Below the pieces are notes generated by a model that worked only from the letters and a program-made list of their open reading frames with translations, was not told the origin of the DNA and made no database searches. Positions 7,830 through 16,795 of a stretch of DNA of 64,000 nt are shown here, in pieces. The position numbers and the translations under genes are program-made. This stretch comes from Armatimonadota bacterium (GTDB taxonomy: Bacteria; Armatimonadota; HRBIN16): assembly GCA_026003175.1 (NCBI GenBank), contig BPGT01000001.1, positions 1,030,839 through 1,094,838 of the forward strand, written 5' to 3'. Within the stretch, counting starts at the first letter, position 1. The number at the start of each line of letters is the position of its first letter.

Positions 7830-9170
7830 TTGTTTGAAAGCCTGACGGAAAAACTGCAGAAGGTCTTTCGGCGACTGAGCAATCAGGGCAAGGTCACCGA
7901 GCAGGATGTGAACGAAGCCCTGCGTGAGGTGCGCATCGCCCTGCTGGAAGCGGATGTGCACTTCAAGGTAGTGAAGGACTTTATCGCGCGTGTGCGCGAG
8001 CGTGCCATCGGACAAGAGGTGCTCGAAAGCCTCACCGCTACCCAGCAGGTCATCAAAATCGTGCACGAAGAGCTGGTCAGCCTGCTCGGCGACGGGGCAG
8101 AAGGCATCCGTTTCGCGCCCAAGCCTCCCACTGTCATCCTGTTGTGCGGTCTGCAGGGTTCCGGCAAAACCACCACCGCCGCCAAACTCGCGCTGTGGCT
8201 GCGCAAACAGGGGCGGCGACCGCTGCTGGTAGCGGCGGATGTACATCGTCCGGCAGCGGTACAGCAGCTGAAGGTGCTGGGACAGAACCTGCAGATACCG
8301 GTTTTTGCTATAGACAACAGCAAGGACGCGGTGCGCATCGCCCACGAGGCGTTACAATACGCCGTCCAACAGGGCAACGACGTGGTGATTCTGGATACCG
8401 CCGGAAGGCTGCACATTGACAGCGAGATGATGGAAGAGGTACGCCGCGTCAAGGAAGCTACCCAGCCCAATGAGATTCTGCTGGTGCTGGACGCCATGAC
8501 CGGTCAGGACGCAGTGCGCGTCGCAGAGGAGTTCCACCGTCAGCTGGAGGTAGATGGTTTTATCCTGACCAAGCTGGACGGCGACACACGCGGCGGTGCA
8601 GCAATATCCATTCGTGCCGTCGTAGGCAAGCCCATCAAGTTCGTCGGCGTGGGCGAGAAGCCCGATGCGCTGGATGCGTTCCACCCCGACCGCATGGCGG
8701 GGCGCATTCTGGGCATGGGCGATGTGCTCACGCTTATCGAAAAGGCACAGCAGACCTTTGACCAGAAACAGGTAGAGGAACTGCAGCGCAAACTACGCCA
8801 GAACCAGTTCGACCTGAACGATTTCCTGATGCAGATGCGCCAGATGCAGCAGATGGGACCGCTGGACCAATTGCTGAAGATGATACCCGGTCTGGGTGCA
8901 CAGTTCAAGGACGTACAGATAGACCCGAAAGAGTTAAAGCGTGTGGAAGCCATCATCCTTTCGATGACGCCGGAGGAACGCGCCAACCCGCATATCATCA
9001 ACGCCAGCCGAAAACGGCGCATCGCGCGGGGTAGCGGCACCTCGGTGCATGAAGTGAACGAGCTGCTGTCACAGTTTGAAGAGATGCGCCATATGATCCG
9101 AGAGCTAAACGCCTTGCAGTCCGGAGGAGGCAAAGGCAAGCGCAAGATACGCCTGCCTTTCTTCGGATAA
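7830..9170 (+). CDS. ffh: Signal recognition particle protein Ffh (SRP54 GTPase)
   Basis: The protein has 446 residues, the usual length. Domains: N-terminal four-helix bundle (1-90), GTPase with P-loop GLQGSGKTT (107-115), DTAGRLH and TKLDGDTRGGAA, then the methionine-rich M domain (LMQMRQMQQMGP) with the RNA-binding SGTSVHEVNELL segment. Ffh binds signal sequences of nascent membrane proteins and 4.5S RNA and docks with FtsY. The start is TTG at 7830, just after CGGCGGAAG; no in-frame ATG fits the conserved N-terminus (FESLTEKLQKVF). It is the first gene of a conserved translation operon. Confidence 0.98.
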   Translation: MFESLTEKLQKVFRRLSNQGKVTEQDVNEALREVRIALLEADVHFKVVKDFIARVRERAIGQEVLESLTATQQVIKIVHEELVSLLGDGAEGIRFAPKPPTVILLCGLQGSGKTTTAAKLALWLRKQGRRPLLVAADVHRPAAVQQLKVLGQNLQIPVFAIDNSKDAVRIAHEALQYAVQQGNDVVILDTAGRLHIDSEMMEEVRRVKEATQPNEILLVLDAMTGQDAVRVAEEFHRQLEVDGFILTKLDGDTRGGAAISIRAVVGKPIKFVGVGEKPDALDAFHPDRMAGRILGMGDVLTLIEKAQQTFDQKQVEELQRKLRQNQFDLNDFLMQMRQMQQMGPLDQLLKMIPGLGAQFKDVQIDPKELKRVEAIILSMTPEERANPHIINASRKRRIARGSGTSVHEVNELLSQFEEMRHMIRELNALQSGGGKGKRKIRLPFFG

Positions 9171-9197
9171 AAACACACGGAAAGGAGGGGAGGTGAT

Positions 9198-9500
9198 TTG
9201 GCGGTAAGGATCCGACTCAAGCGCATGGGAGCTAAAAAGCGCCCGTTCTACCGTCTCGTGGTGGCGCCCAGTACAGCACCGCGAGATGGAAGGTTCATCG
9301 AAACCATCGGTTACTACAATCCGTTGACCGATCCCGCCACCGTTCAGGTGGACGTGGAAAAGGCGCTGTACTGGCTGGAACACGGAGCGCAACCGACCGA
9401 CACGGCGAAGGACATCCTGCGTCGCGCCGGCGTGCTGGAAGCCTTGCAGCAGCGCAAAGCGCAACCAGCAGGTAGCGCCACCGCACCAGCCGAACTGTAA
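9198..9500 (+). CDS. rpsP: 30S ribosomal protein S16
   Basis: A 100-residue protein with the S16 signature at its N-terminus ([20 protein letters not shown]) and IGYYNPL further on. It binds 16S rRNA early in 30S assembly. The start is TTG at 9198, set by the very strong ribosome site AAAGGAGGGGAGGTGA. It follows ffh by 27 bases. A short Ala/Pro-rich C-terminal extension is common in this protein. Confidence 0.97.
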   Translation: MAVRIRLKRMGAKKRPFYRLVVAPSTAPRDGRFIETIGYYNPLTDPATVQVDVEKALYWLEHGAQPTDTAKDILRRAGVLEALQQRKAQPAGSATAPAEL

Positions 9501-9553
9501 AATACTTACTCACCAAAATTCACTTTACAGAGAGGGCTAAAGGAGTGGCTGAG

Positions 9554-9785
9554 GTGAAGGAACTGGTAGAGTACCTGGTGAAGGAACTCGTGGACGAGCC
9601 TGACCAGGTTCGTATCAACGAGGTTCCGGGTGAGGTAGCGACCACCTATGAGGTACACGTCGCCCCCCGGTGACGTAGGCAAGGTCATTGGCAAGCAGGG
9701 ACGTATCGCCAACGCCCTGCGCACCATCGCCAAAGCGGCCGCCATGAAGAACAAGCGCAAAATCTATCTGGAGATTATTGCGTAG
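9554..9785 (+). CDS. khpA: KH-domain RNA-binding protein KhpA (one apparent extra base)
   Basis: Read from GTG 9554 (AAAGGAG eight bases upstream), the frame gives [19 protein letters not shown] and then hits TGA at 9671. If one C of the run of six at 9663-9668 is removed, the frame continues through [15 protein letters not shown], the KH-domain GxxG loop, to a 76-residue KhpA (YlqC) of normal size. KhpA pairs with KhpB/EloR and binds many RNAs. Its position between rpsP and rimM is the usual one. The lesion is most likely a consensus error. Confidence 0.85.
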
Positions 9786-9871
9786 CAGGAGCCATAGCCG
9801 TCACCTTGACGCAAGCTGGAGCCTGCGGCTACGTCCAGTACTGTAGGCGGCAACGGGCGAAAGGTGTATAC

Positions 9872-9905
9872 TTTGCATGGGGCATCCCTGCATGCCCCAT
9901 GCAAA
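9872..9905 (+). promoter_or_regulatory. Perfect 13-bp hairpin directly upstream of rimM
   Basis: Arms 9872-9884 (TTTGCATGGGGCA) and 9893-9905 are perfectly complementary around an 8-base loop. The 3' arm ends where the ribosome site AGGCGAGG of rimM begins. A TATACT at 9867-9872 could add a weak internal promoter. No T-tract follows, so this looks like a processing or regulatory hairpin and not a terminator. Confidence 0.45.
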
Positions 9906-9921
9906 GGCGAGGTTGTGCGTC

Positions 9922-10443
9922 ATGAGGAGAGCGGAACGAGATAGCTGGCGTACCGTTGGATACATCTCCAAGCCGCACGGACTGCAAGGGGAGGTTTGTG
10001 TGTACTCCCTGACCGATTTCCCGGAGCGGTTCGCTCGAGGAGCACGCCTTTCTCTTTCCCTGCCCGATATGCCGCGAATCACCCTGCATGTAGCAGAATC
10101 GCGCCCCTTCAAAGGCGGCTATCTGGTGCGCTTCATGGAAATCACTTCGGTAGAAGCGGCCGACCGCTTGCGCGGCGGATACCTGCAAGTTCCCATCGAA
10201 GACCGGATGCCCCTGCCTGAAGACACCTACTACATCGATGACCTCATCGGGCTGGATGTGTTCACCGACACAGGCAGATATCTGGGGCAGATCGAGGAGG
10301 TCATCCTCAACCCCGCCAACGACCTCTACCGCGTGGGCGAGATATTGATTCCCGCCGTCTCCGAGTTCGTGCGCGAGATTGACCTGGTGGCGCGCCGGGT
10401 AACCATCCATCCTATTCCCGGTTTGCTGCCCGATGAAGAGTAG
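9922..10443 (+). CDS. rimM: 16S rRNA processing protein RimM
   Basis: A 173-residue protein with the RimM N-terminal domain ([27 protein letters not shown] region, about 10-90) and a C-terminal PRC-barrel ([14 protein letters not shown] region, about 100-170). RimM helps mature the 30S head and binds S19. I start at ATG 9922, with AGGCGAGG about nine bases upstream; an upstream ATG at 9877 lies inside the hairpin and adds non-conserved residues. The stop lies 4 bases before the trmD start. Confidence 0.95.
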   Translation: MRRAERDSWRTVGYISKPHGLQGEVCVYSLTDFPERFARGARLSLSLPDMPRITLHVAESRPFKGGYLVRFMEITSVEAADRLRGGYLQVPIEDRMPLPEDTYYIDDLIGLDVFTDTGRYLGQIEEVILNPANDLYRVGEILIPAVSEFVREIDLVARRVTIHPIPGLLPDEE

Positions 10444-10447
10444 TACC

Positions 10448-11188
10448 ATGCGCATCGATATCGTCACCATCTTCCCCGAGATGGTTGAGCCGGTGGTACG
10501 GTGCAGTATGCTGGCGCGTGGACAGCAAGCAGGGGTGCTGGAGATAAACACGATAGACCTGCGCCGATTTACTCACGATAAACACCACACCACCGACGAT
10601 GCTCCCTTCGGCGGCGGCGCGGGTATGGTGATGAAGCCTGAACCCTTCTTCGAGGCGGTGGAACACCTGCGCGAGCAAACAGGATGGGTTCCTGCCCGTA
10701 TTGTGGTGACTACCCCGCAGGGCAAACTGTTCAACCAGGCGATGGCAAAGGAGTTTGCACAAGTACCCCATCTTATCCTGTTGTGCGGACATTATGAGGG
10801 CATCGACGAGCGCGTGTGCCAGTATCTGGCAACAGATGAGGTCTCTATCGGTGACTATGTATTGACCGGTGGCGAACTGCCTGCCCTGGTGATTGCTGAT
10901 GCCGTAGCAAGGCTGGTGCCCGGTGTGCTGGGTAACCCCGAATCGCTGCAGCAGGATAGCTTTGCGGACGGCTTGCTCGCTCCACCACAGTACACCCGCC
11001 CGGCCGAATACCGGGGCTACCGTGTGCCGGACGTATTGCTATCCGGTCATCACGCCAATATCGCCCGCTGGCGCAGGTTGCAGAGGCTGTTGCGCACGCG
11101 CGAACGCCGCCCAGACCTGTGGGAGAAGGTGCAACTGACGGAAGAGGACTGGAAGCTGCTGCGGGAGTCAGAGAAAACCAGCACATGA
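10448..11188 (+). CDS. trmD: tRNA (guanine-N1-)-methyltransferase TrmD
   Basis: The 246-residue SPOUT methyltransferase has the start [12 protein letters not shown], the [19 protein letters not shown] region, [13 protein letters not shown] and the trefoil-knot segment [16 protein letters not shown]. It methylates G37 of tRNAs with a G36 anticodon base, which prevents frameshifting. ATG 10448 fits the conserved N-terminus; an in-frame ATG at 10433 overlaps rimM. It is the last gene of the operon here; rplS, often next, is absent. Confidence 0.97.
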   Translation: MRIDIVTIFPEMVEPVVRCSMLARGQQAGVLEINTIDLRRFTHDKHHTTDDAPFGGGAGMVMKPEPFFEAVEHLREQTGWVPARIVVTTPQGKLFNQAMAKEFAQVPHLILLCGHYEGIDERVCQYLATDEVSIGDYVLTGGELPALVIADAVARLVPGVLGNPESLQQDSFADGLLAPPQYTRPAEYRGYRVPDVLLSGHHANIARWRRLQRLLRTRERRPDLWEKVQLTEEDWKLLRESEKTST

Positions 11189-11260
11189 GGCTCCTACCGA
11201 AGTTCAGTTCATACTCTGCCGCAAGGGATGTAGTAGGAGATTGCTTCGGCCGCTGCGCCC

Positions 11261-11303
11261 CTTCGCAATGACGCGATGCACGTTGCCCTGTGTCATTGCG
11301 AAG
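11261..11303 (+). repeat. Inverted repeat CTTCGCAATGAC / GTCATTGCGAAG
   Basis: Perfect 12-bp arms at 11261-11272 and 11292-11303, about 70 bases after the trmD stop. It may serve as a stem at the end of the operon transcript. Confidence 0.6.
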
Positions 11304-11427
11304 CACGAAGTGCCCTCCAACAGGAAGTTTGCAACAGAGCAACGGAGACAAATTTCCAAGCATCTCCGCAATGGCAGGAACGAAATTCATGAAAAAAATC
11401 ACAGATTCTACAGCAAAAACCCCGTTT

Positions 11428-11445
11428 TTGGTACGAATCTTGCAT
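11428..11445 (+). promoter_or_regulatory. Sigma-54-type (-24/-12) promoter of the subtilase gene
   Basis: TTGGTACG, four bases, TTGCAT: the GG and GC doublets start 12 bases apart, as in the consensus TTGGCACG-N4-TTGCA. Just upstream is TTCTACAGCAAAAA, closely matched above the second such promoter at 21181. A sigma-54 promoter needs an enhancer-binding activator, which is not encoded in this window. Confidence 0.6.
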
Positions 11446-11576
11446 ATACATAGTATTGGGCATAGATGGTTTCGCTCACAGAATATGCCGTGATACCATC
11501 AGCACGCAAGCCTGCCGTGATGTTGGCACTGCGTGGAGCAGCAGGCAAATCCGCACAACGAGAGGAGGTCATTTCC

Positions 11577-14500
11577 ATGAAACTCAACTGCAAGTGGCTT
11601 CTGACTGTGGTGTGGGTCCTACAATCGCTGCTGCTGTCTGGCTTGTTACAACCGATAGCGGCACAACGGGCGAAGGAGCCCAACAGCGGTTCGGAAACAC
11701 TATTACCCCTGCCGGGTAGTCCGCTGGACATGCTCCTCATCGTACCCGGGATGCCACCTCCCCTAATCTACGAAACCTCCATCGCACACACCCGTCCCGA
11801 AAAAGCCAATCCCAACCGACCTGTCGGTCCCGCATACCTGCAGGAAGGACAGGCTCTGGGCAGTGAGGGTGTGGTGGATGCGGGTCGCTTCGTTCTACCC
11901 TTCGGCACCAAGGGCGAGAAGGTCGCACTGGCGTTCCTCAGCGGTGACTATGTGCCCCCGCCAGGCGAAAAACTGCAGCCTGCACTGGCAAGGCTGGCGC
12001 AACAGCGGGCAGCACAACTCTCCGCACAAACCTCCAGCACCAAACCTGCGGTGTATGCGCTCATCCTGCTGAACGGCAGGCTGGACGAAGACCTGCAGGC
12101 GTGGCTAAAGGAACGCGGGGTGGAACTGCTCGGCTTCTACCCCTACAGTGCCTATCAGGCGCGCATACCGGTGGATGCCTTGAACGCAGTGGCATCTCAT
12201 CCGCAAGTGCGCTGGGTGGGGCAACCCAACCCGGTGCAGAAGTTGGACCCCGAGTTGCTCTACTTCATGGGCGGTCAGACGGGGGAGCGCATCTGGCTGT
12301 ATGTGAACCTGTTCGGTGCGGATGAAGGCGCGAAGGCAGCTATCGCGAGCATGGTGGCGGAGACGGGGGTGTATGACCCCTCGCTGGGTGTGTTCGCGAT
12401 AATGGCGGATGCCTCTACGGTCAACCGCTTGTTAGACATGGATGCGGTGCTGTTCGTGGAGCCGATACGACAGGCGCAGGCGACACACACGAACTCACAG
12501 CCTACCATCAGCGCGGACCTCTTGTGGTATTACCAGCACGACGGTCGTCCCGAAGGGGGTCGTTCCATCAAGGTGGGTGTGATGGACACCGGACTGAGCT
12601 TCCACTGGGACCTGAACAACATCTGGGGAGGCACGGCGGGTTACAACCGCACGACCGAAGCCAACTGGTGGGACGATGTGCAGGGTCACGGTACGCACGT
12701 CACGGGCACCTTCATGGGCGAAGGCAACATTCAGGCGCGCTATCGTGGCACGGCACAGGGTCTGCGCGATACGGATGTAGACGGTTATGACCTGCTCATC
12801 AGCAAGGTGTTCCGTCGCGCCGCTGATGGAAGAGGCGTCTCGGAAGGTAACTCGGTATACGAGGGTCTGCTGGACATGCAGGGCAGAGAGACGCGCTACA
12901 AGCGTCAGGTGTTTAACTACAGCGGCGGTGCCAGCGGTACCAACCTTGTCGGTACGGACGCCCTGTCTCGCAAGGTGGACGAGATTTTCCAGCAGAACAT
13001 CGTGCCGGTGATTTCCGCTGGAAACGATGGACCGGGTGAAAGCACCATCGGTATCCCCGGCGTGGCAAAAGGCGCGTTCACCATAGGAGCAATATATGAC
13101 GGTTATGGGCGTACATTTGGGGGCTTTTACGAAAACATGACGGACCAGATACCCTATTACTCCTCGCGCGGGCCCACGGGTGACGGACGTGTGAAGCCCG
13201 ATGTGGTGGCACCCGGTTCATATATCGACTCACTGAGTAACACCAACGATACCGGATACAATCTCGACTGGGAGGGCACCTCGATGGCGGCTCCACACGT
13301 CGCCGGGCTGGTGGCAGGGATGATCGGGCACTACAACATGCCCGCGTGGGCAACCAAGTCTAACATCATCGCCAACGCCATCGATCTCGGTCATGCCACC
13401 ACCGCCCAGGGGCGAGGCAAGGTAGATGCCATGCTTTCCCATTACGCGGTAGACGGAGGCTGGACCACCAACTGGGACTCCAACGGCGGGTACCGGCAGC
13501 CTCAAAACCATCGACTTCAGCCTGTCCCAGAACGTGGCTCTGCTGCGCATCGTGTTGGTGTATCCCGACGCGCCCGCCCCATCGGGCGGAAGCGTCGCGC
13601 TTAAGAACGACTTGGACCTCTATCTGGACAAGGAGCCCTTCACCGGAGGAGCCAGCGGGGAATGGTACTCTCTCTCCAGCCTCGACAACGTGGAGGTCAT
13701 CAACGTCGCCAACGCCACTGCAGGCAACTATCGCATCAAGGTGTACACCTACGCCCAGAACCAAGGCTCTTCACAGGCGTGGGCGGTGACTCGAAGATAC
13801 GTGGTTGGCGACACCACGCCAAACGTGACCCTCTCAGTCAGCGCTCCAGTGGCGGTCAAGCCCAACCAGCGCTTTGACATCATCAGCACTGCGCGAGCAG
13901 ACTCCTACGTTGCCTCCGGCGTCTTTCACGATTTTGCGGGGGTAGGAGGCTTGATTTTCTTTCTCGAAGACATTACCTACGTGCGCTGGGCGCCGGATGG
14001 TGCAGAGGAGCACATCTCTATCATATCCCCCCTTGGAGAAAACCACAACATGGGCAACATCCCTGCAGGATACACCCGTCGCTTTATCTGGAGCCTGAAG
14101 GGAACCTCCGAGGGCAGTGGCAGCATCCGCTGCACTATCACCTCGATCAACGGCGGAACCGCCTCGGCCACCCGCACGGTGATTGTAGACGGCACTGCCC
14201 CCACGAACTGGCAGGGTTTGCAGCCCAATTGGACCAACGATCCCACACCCAACTGCTCCATCCAGGTGCAGGACACCCTGTCAGGACTGAACACGAGCGA
14301 ACTGTATTACTGGTACTGGACTTCAGCCACCGGCACGCAGGGACCGTTTACCTGCACCACCCCCGCTTCCAACGGCTCCACCGCGCTGGAACGCATCACC
14401 GCCAGCAACGTGCCCTTCAACCAGGAAGGTGCAACAGGGCAGAACCAGATATACTTCCGCGCCTACGACCGCGCAGGCAACTACAGCGACAGCGGCTGGC

Positions 14501-15885
14501 AGGTGGTGAAGATAGACCTCACTGCTCCGCAAGACTGGCGGAACTTCACCATCACCAGCGTGGGCAGCACCGGGTTGACACCCACCTGCACGGTGCAGGT
14601 ACGGGACGTGTTGTCCGGTCTGGCGACCTCGGTGCCGAGCTGGTATCGCTATTCCAAAGATGGGGGAACGACATGGAGCAGCTGGTATAGCGCGGTGACT
14701 ACCGGTTCGGATGGCACCACAGCCTTCCAAACCATCACCGCCAGCGACGTGCCCTTCAACCAGCAGAGCGCGACGCAGAACAGAATCCAGTTCGCGGTAC
14801 GCGATGTGGCAGGAAACTGGGGCTACAGTCCGCAGTACACGGTGGCGACCAAGTATACCACCACGCTGGACCTGGACAACGCTTCGGGCACGATCGGGCA
14901 GTACACCACTCTGACCGCCACCCTGCGCCGGGTGGTGGACAATGCGCCGGTATCGGGTAAGAGCATCAGTTTCTTGGTGGACGGAGACGCTGCTGGTTCC
15001 TCCACCACTAATGCCTCTGGGGTCGCCACCCGTTCGTGGGTAGTGACCTCTGGGGTGTTAGGCGATCGCACCATGAGCGCCTCATTTGCGGGGGACAGCA
15101 CCTATCACGGCACGACGGACACCGCCACTTTCCGCCGGTATGCGAACACGACGGTCAGCGTCTCCAACGTGTCGGGGATGCGCGGGGAGACGGTGGTTCT
15201 GAGTGCGCAGCTCACGCGCACGCACGATGGAGCGTTGATAGTGGGGCGCACGCTCAGTTTCAAGGTGGATGGCAATCCGGTGGGCAGTGCGGTGACCAAC
15301 CCCAGTGGGGTTGCCAGTCTGCCCTACACCATCCCTGCAGGCGCGTCTTTGGGCGACCGCGTGATTGAGGTCAACTTCGCTGGCGATGACCCGCTCAATC
15401 CGAGCAGTGGCAGTGGTACACTCACGGTTGCGCCAAACGTATACACCATCAGCGGTCAGGTGATTCTGCAGGATTACCTCGCAGACCCCACCGACACACC
15501 GGTGACCATCGAACTGCGCAATCCGGGGGATACCACCCCGCTAGAGACGCACATTGTGTTGCTGGATGGTAACGCTTACGCTTTCAGCACCACCCGCACC
15601 GGCACGTTCGATGTGTCGGCAAAGGCGTCGCACTGGCTGAGGCAGGTACGCGGTAGCGTCTCTATCGTGGGTAACACTATCGTAAACTTCAGTCTCATCA
15701 ACGGTGATGTCGACGGGGACAACGAGGTGACGCTGTTTGACTTCGGTGCACTGGTTGCCGCGTTCGGCGCGGTACCAGGCGGCAGCAACTGGAACGCCAA
15801 CGCCGATCTGGACGGGGATGAAGAGGTCACGCTGTTTGACTTCGGAATCCTGGTCAGGAACTTCGGCGCAATTGGGGATGAGTAA
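11577..15885 (+). CDS. Secreted S8 subtilisin-like protease with Ig-like domains and dockerin-like tail (one apparent extra base)
   Basis: Removing one G of GGG at 13488-13490 joins two frames into a 1435-residue protein. Order: signal peptide (MKLNCKWLL to IAAQ), a pro-region, the S8 catalytic domain with D337 (GVMDTG), H371 (GHGTHVTG) and S569 (GTSMAAPHVAG), a beta P-domain-like region, repeated Ig-like modules, then a C-terminal module with two EF-hand-like loops (DVDGDNEVTLFDFG and DLDGDEEVTLFDFG) and the end NFGAIGDE. ATG 11577 has AGAGGAGG eight bases upstream, and the frame upstream of it does not belong to the protein. It is driven by the -24/-12 promoter. It probably degrades extracellular protein; the tail may anchor it at the surface (inference). 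Confidence 0.88.
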
Positions 15886-15890
15886 GGCTT

Positions 15891-15918
15891 CAGGGGGCGC
15901 ACAGCCGTGCGCCCCCTG
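15891..15918 (+). terminator. Terminator hairpin of the subtilase gene
   Basis: Perfect 12-bp stem CAGGGGGCGCAC / GTGCGCCCCCTG with a 4-base loop, 5 bases after the stop codon. No T-tract follows, so termination may rely on the stem alone. Confidence 0.6.
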
Positions 15919-16109
15919 TGCCTCGAACAGCTTGATGGAAGCCGTATCTACCACCGGGTGTCACTGCGAGCCGCGAAGAGGTTCTCGCCGAGCTGTCCCT
16001 TCGGCTCTACAACAGAGTGCGCCCTTCCAACCCCATCATCGGACGCGACACACGACGCATCCCTCCACAGACGTACCTGAGGTTGTACAGAAACAGAGGC
16101 GATGGAGAG

Positions 16110-16125
16110 TTTTCCGAGCACCCTC
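16110..16125 (+). mobile_element. Degenerate MITE end
   Basis: TTTTCCGAGCACCCTC matches the right end of the MITE family (ATTCTCGAACACCCTC) at 12 of 16 positions. It lies 9 bases before a TTGACA box, close to the geometry of the intact copies. No matching left end was found upstream, so this may be a decayed copy or chance. Confidence 0.35.
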
Positions 16126-16134
16126 AGAGACAGC

Positions 16135-16164
16135 TTGACAAACACCCTCTCCCCAAGATAACAT
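16135..16164 (+). promoter_or_regulatory. Sigma-70-type promoter of the Pro/Gly-rich protein gene
   Basis: TTGACA (16135-16140), 18 bases, TAACAT (16159-16164), about 48 bases before ATG 16212. Confidence 0.6.
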
Positions 16165-16211
16165 GCTAATAGAACACGGTACGACCGTTGAACAGAAGGG
16201 GAGGTCTCCCG

Positions 16212-16640
16212 ATGCGAAGTTCTAAAAAGGGGTTTGAGCTCGACCCCATCACCCTAGGCACCATCGCGTTAGGTATCGTACTCGTGGTGGTGTTCATCGT
16301 CATTGGCAATAACCGCATGCCGCAGCCGGTATCGCCTTCCTACACCAGCGCGTCTACCGGCGCAACAGGTGGTGCGCCAGCATACGGCGGAAGCCCTTAC
16401 GGTGCACCCACCGGTCCCTACGGTGCGCCTACCGGTCCCTACGGAGCGTACGGCGCGCCACCCGGTATGCCTCCTGGTATGCCTCCGGGTGCTGGTGGTC
16501 CTATGCCAGGAATGGCTGGTCCCTCCACCGGACCGATGCCTGGTCCCTCGGTTAGCGCGCCTTCAGGCGGTGGAGGCGCTGGCGGTCTTGGCGGGCTGGC
16601 TGGCAGACGAGGCGGCGGTATGGGGCTGGACGAAGAGTAG
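16212..16640 (+). CDS. Membrane-anchored Pro/Gly-rich low-complexity protein
   Basis: A 142-residue protein with a short basic cytoplasmic start, one membrane helix (about residues 14-34, ITLGTIALGIVLVVVFIVIG), then a disordered tail of GAPTGPYG and PPGMPPG repeats ending in GRRGGGMGLDEE. No enzyme fold. The tail could be surface-exposed or could bind other proteins; the function is unknown. ATG 16212 has GGGGAGG upstream. Confidence 0.7.
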   Translation: MRSSKKGFELDPITLGTIALGIVLVVVFIVIGNNRMPQPVSPSYTSASTGATGGAPAYGGSPYGAPTGPYGAPTGPYGAYGAPPGMPPGMPPGAGGPMPGMAGPSTGPMPGPSVSAPSGGGGAGGLGGLAGRRGGGMGLDEE

Positions 16641-16656
16641 TCTATCTCTCCCCATC

Positions 16657-16690
16657 GAGCGGCTGCTTTGCTGGCAGCCGCTCTCTTTAT
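16657..16690 (+). terminator. Intrinsic terminator after the Pro/Gly-rich protein gene
   Basis: Arms 16657-16666 and 16674-16683 pair perfectly (GAGCGGCTGC / GCAGCCGCTC) around a 7-base loop, followed by TCTTTAT. Confidence 0.65.
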
Positions 16691-16795
16691 CACTCCCTTT
16701 TGTGAGGTCGGAGCGTCTCCACCTGAGGCTGGGAACCTGTTTATCTTTGCTAACCGTATCGATAACAAAACGCACAAAGCAGGAGGAGAGGTTCC

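Larger units (their letters stand above)
11189..11576. other. Intergenic region and 5' leader of the subtilase gene
   Basis: No gene. It contains a 12-bp inverted repeat (11261-11303) of the CTTCGCAATGAC type that recurs between genes in many bacteria, and the sigma-54-type promoter at 11428-11445. A leader of about 120 bases follows, up to ATG 11577. Confidence 0.6.
15886..16211. other. Intergenic region after the subtilase gene
   Basis: No gene. It holds a GC-rich terminator hairpin (15891-15918), a stretch with no recognised signal, a degenerate MITE end (16110-16125) and a sigma-70-type promoter (16135-16164). Confidence 0.6.

Noticed and set aside
9663-9668. Programmed frameshift in khpA
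   Set aside because: The same kind of +1 change breaks several unrelated genes, and khpA is not known to use frameshifting; consensus error is simpler.
16151-16190. Third sigma-54-like site (CGGTACG-N4-TTGAA) before the Pro/Gly-rich gene
   Set aside because: The -12 element lacks the essential GC, and a good TTGACA-18-TAACAT promoter already serves the gene.
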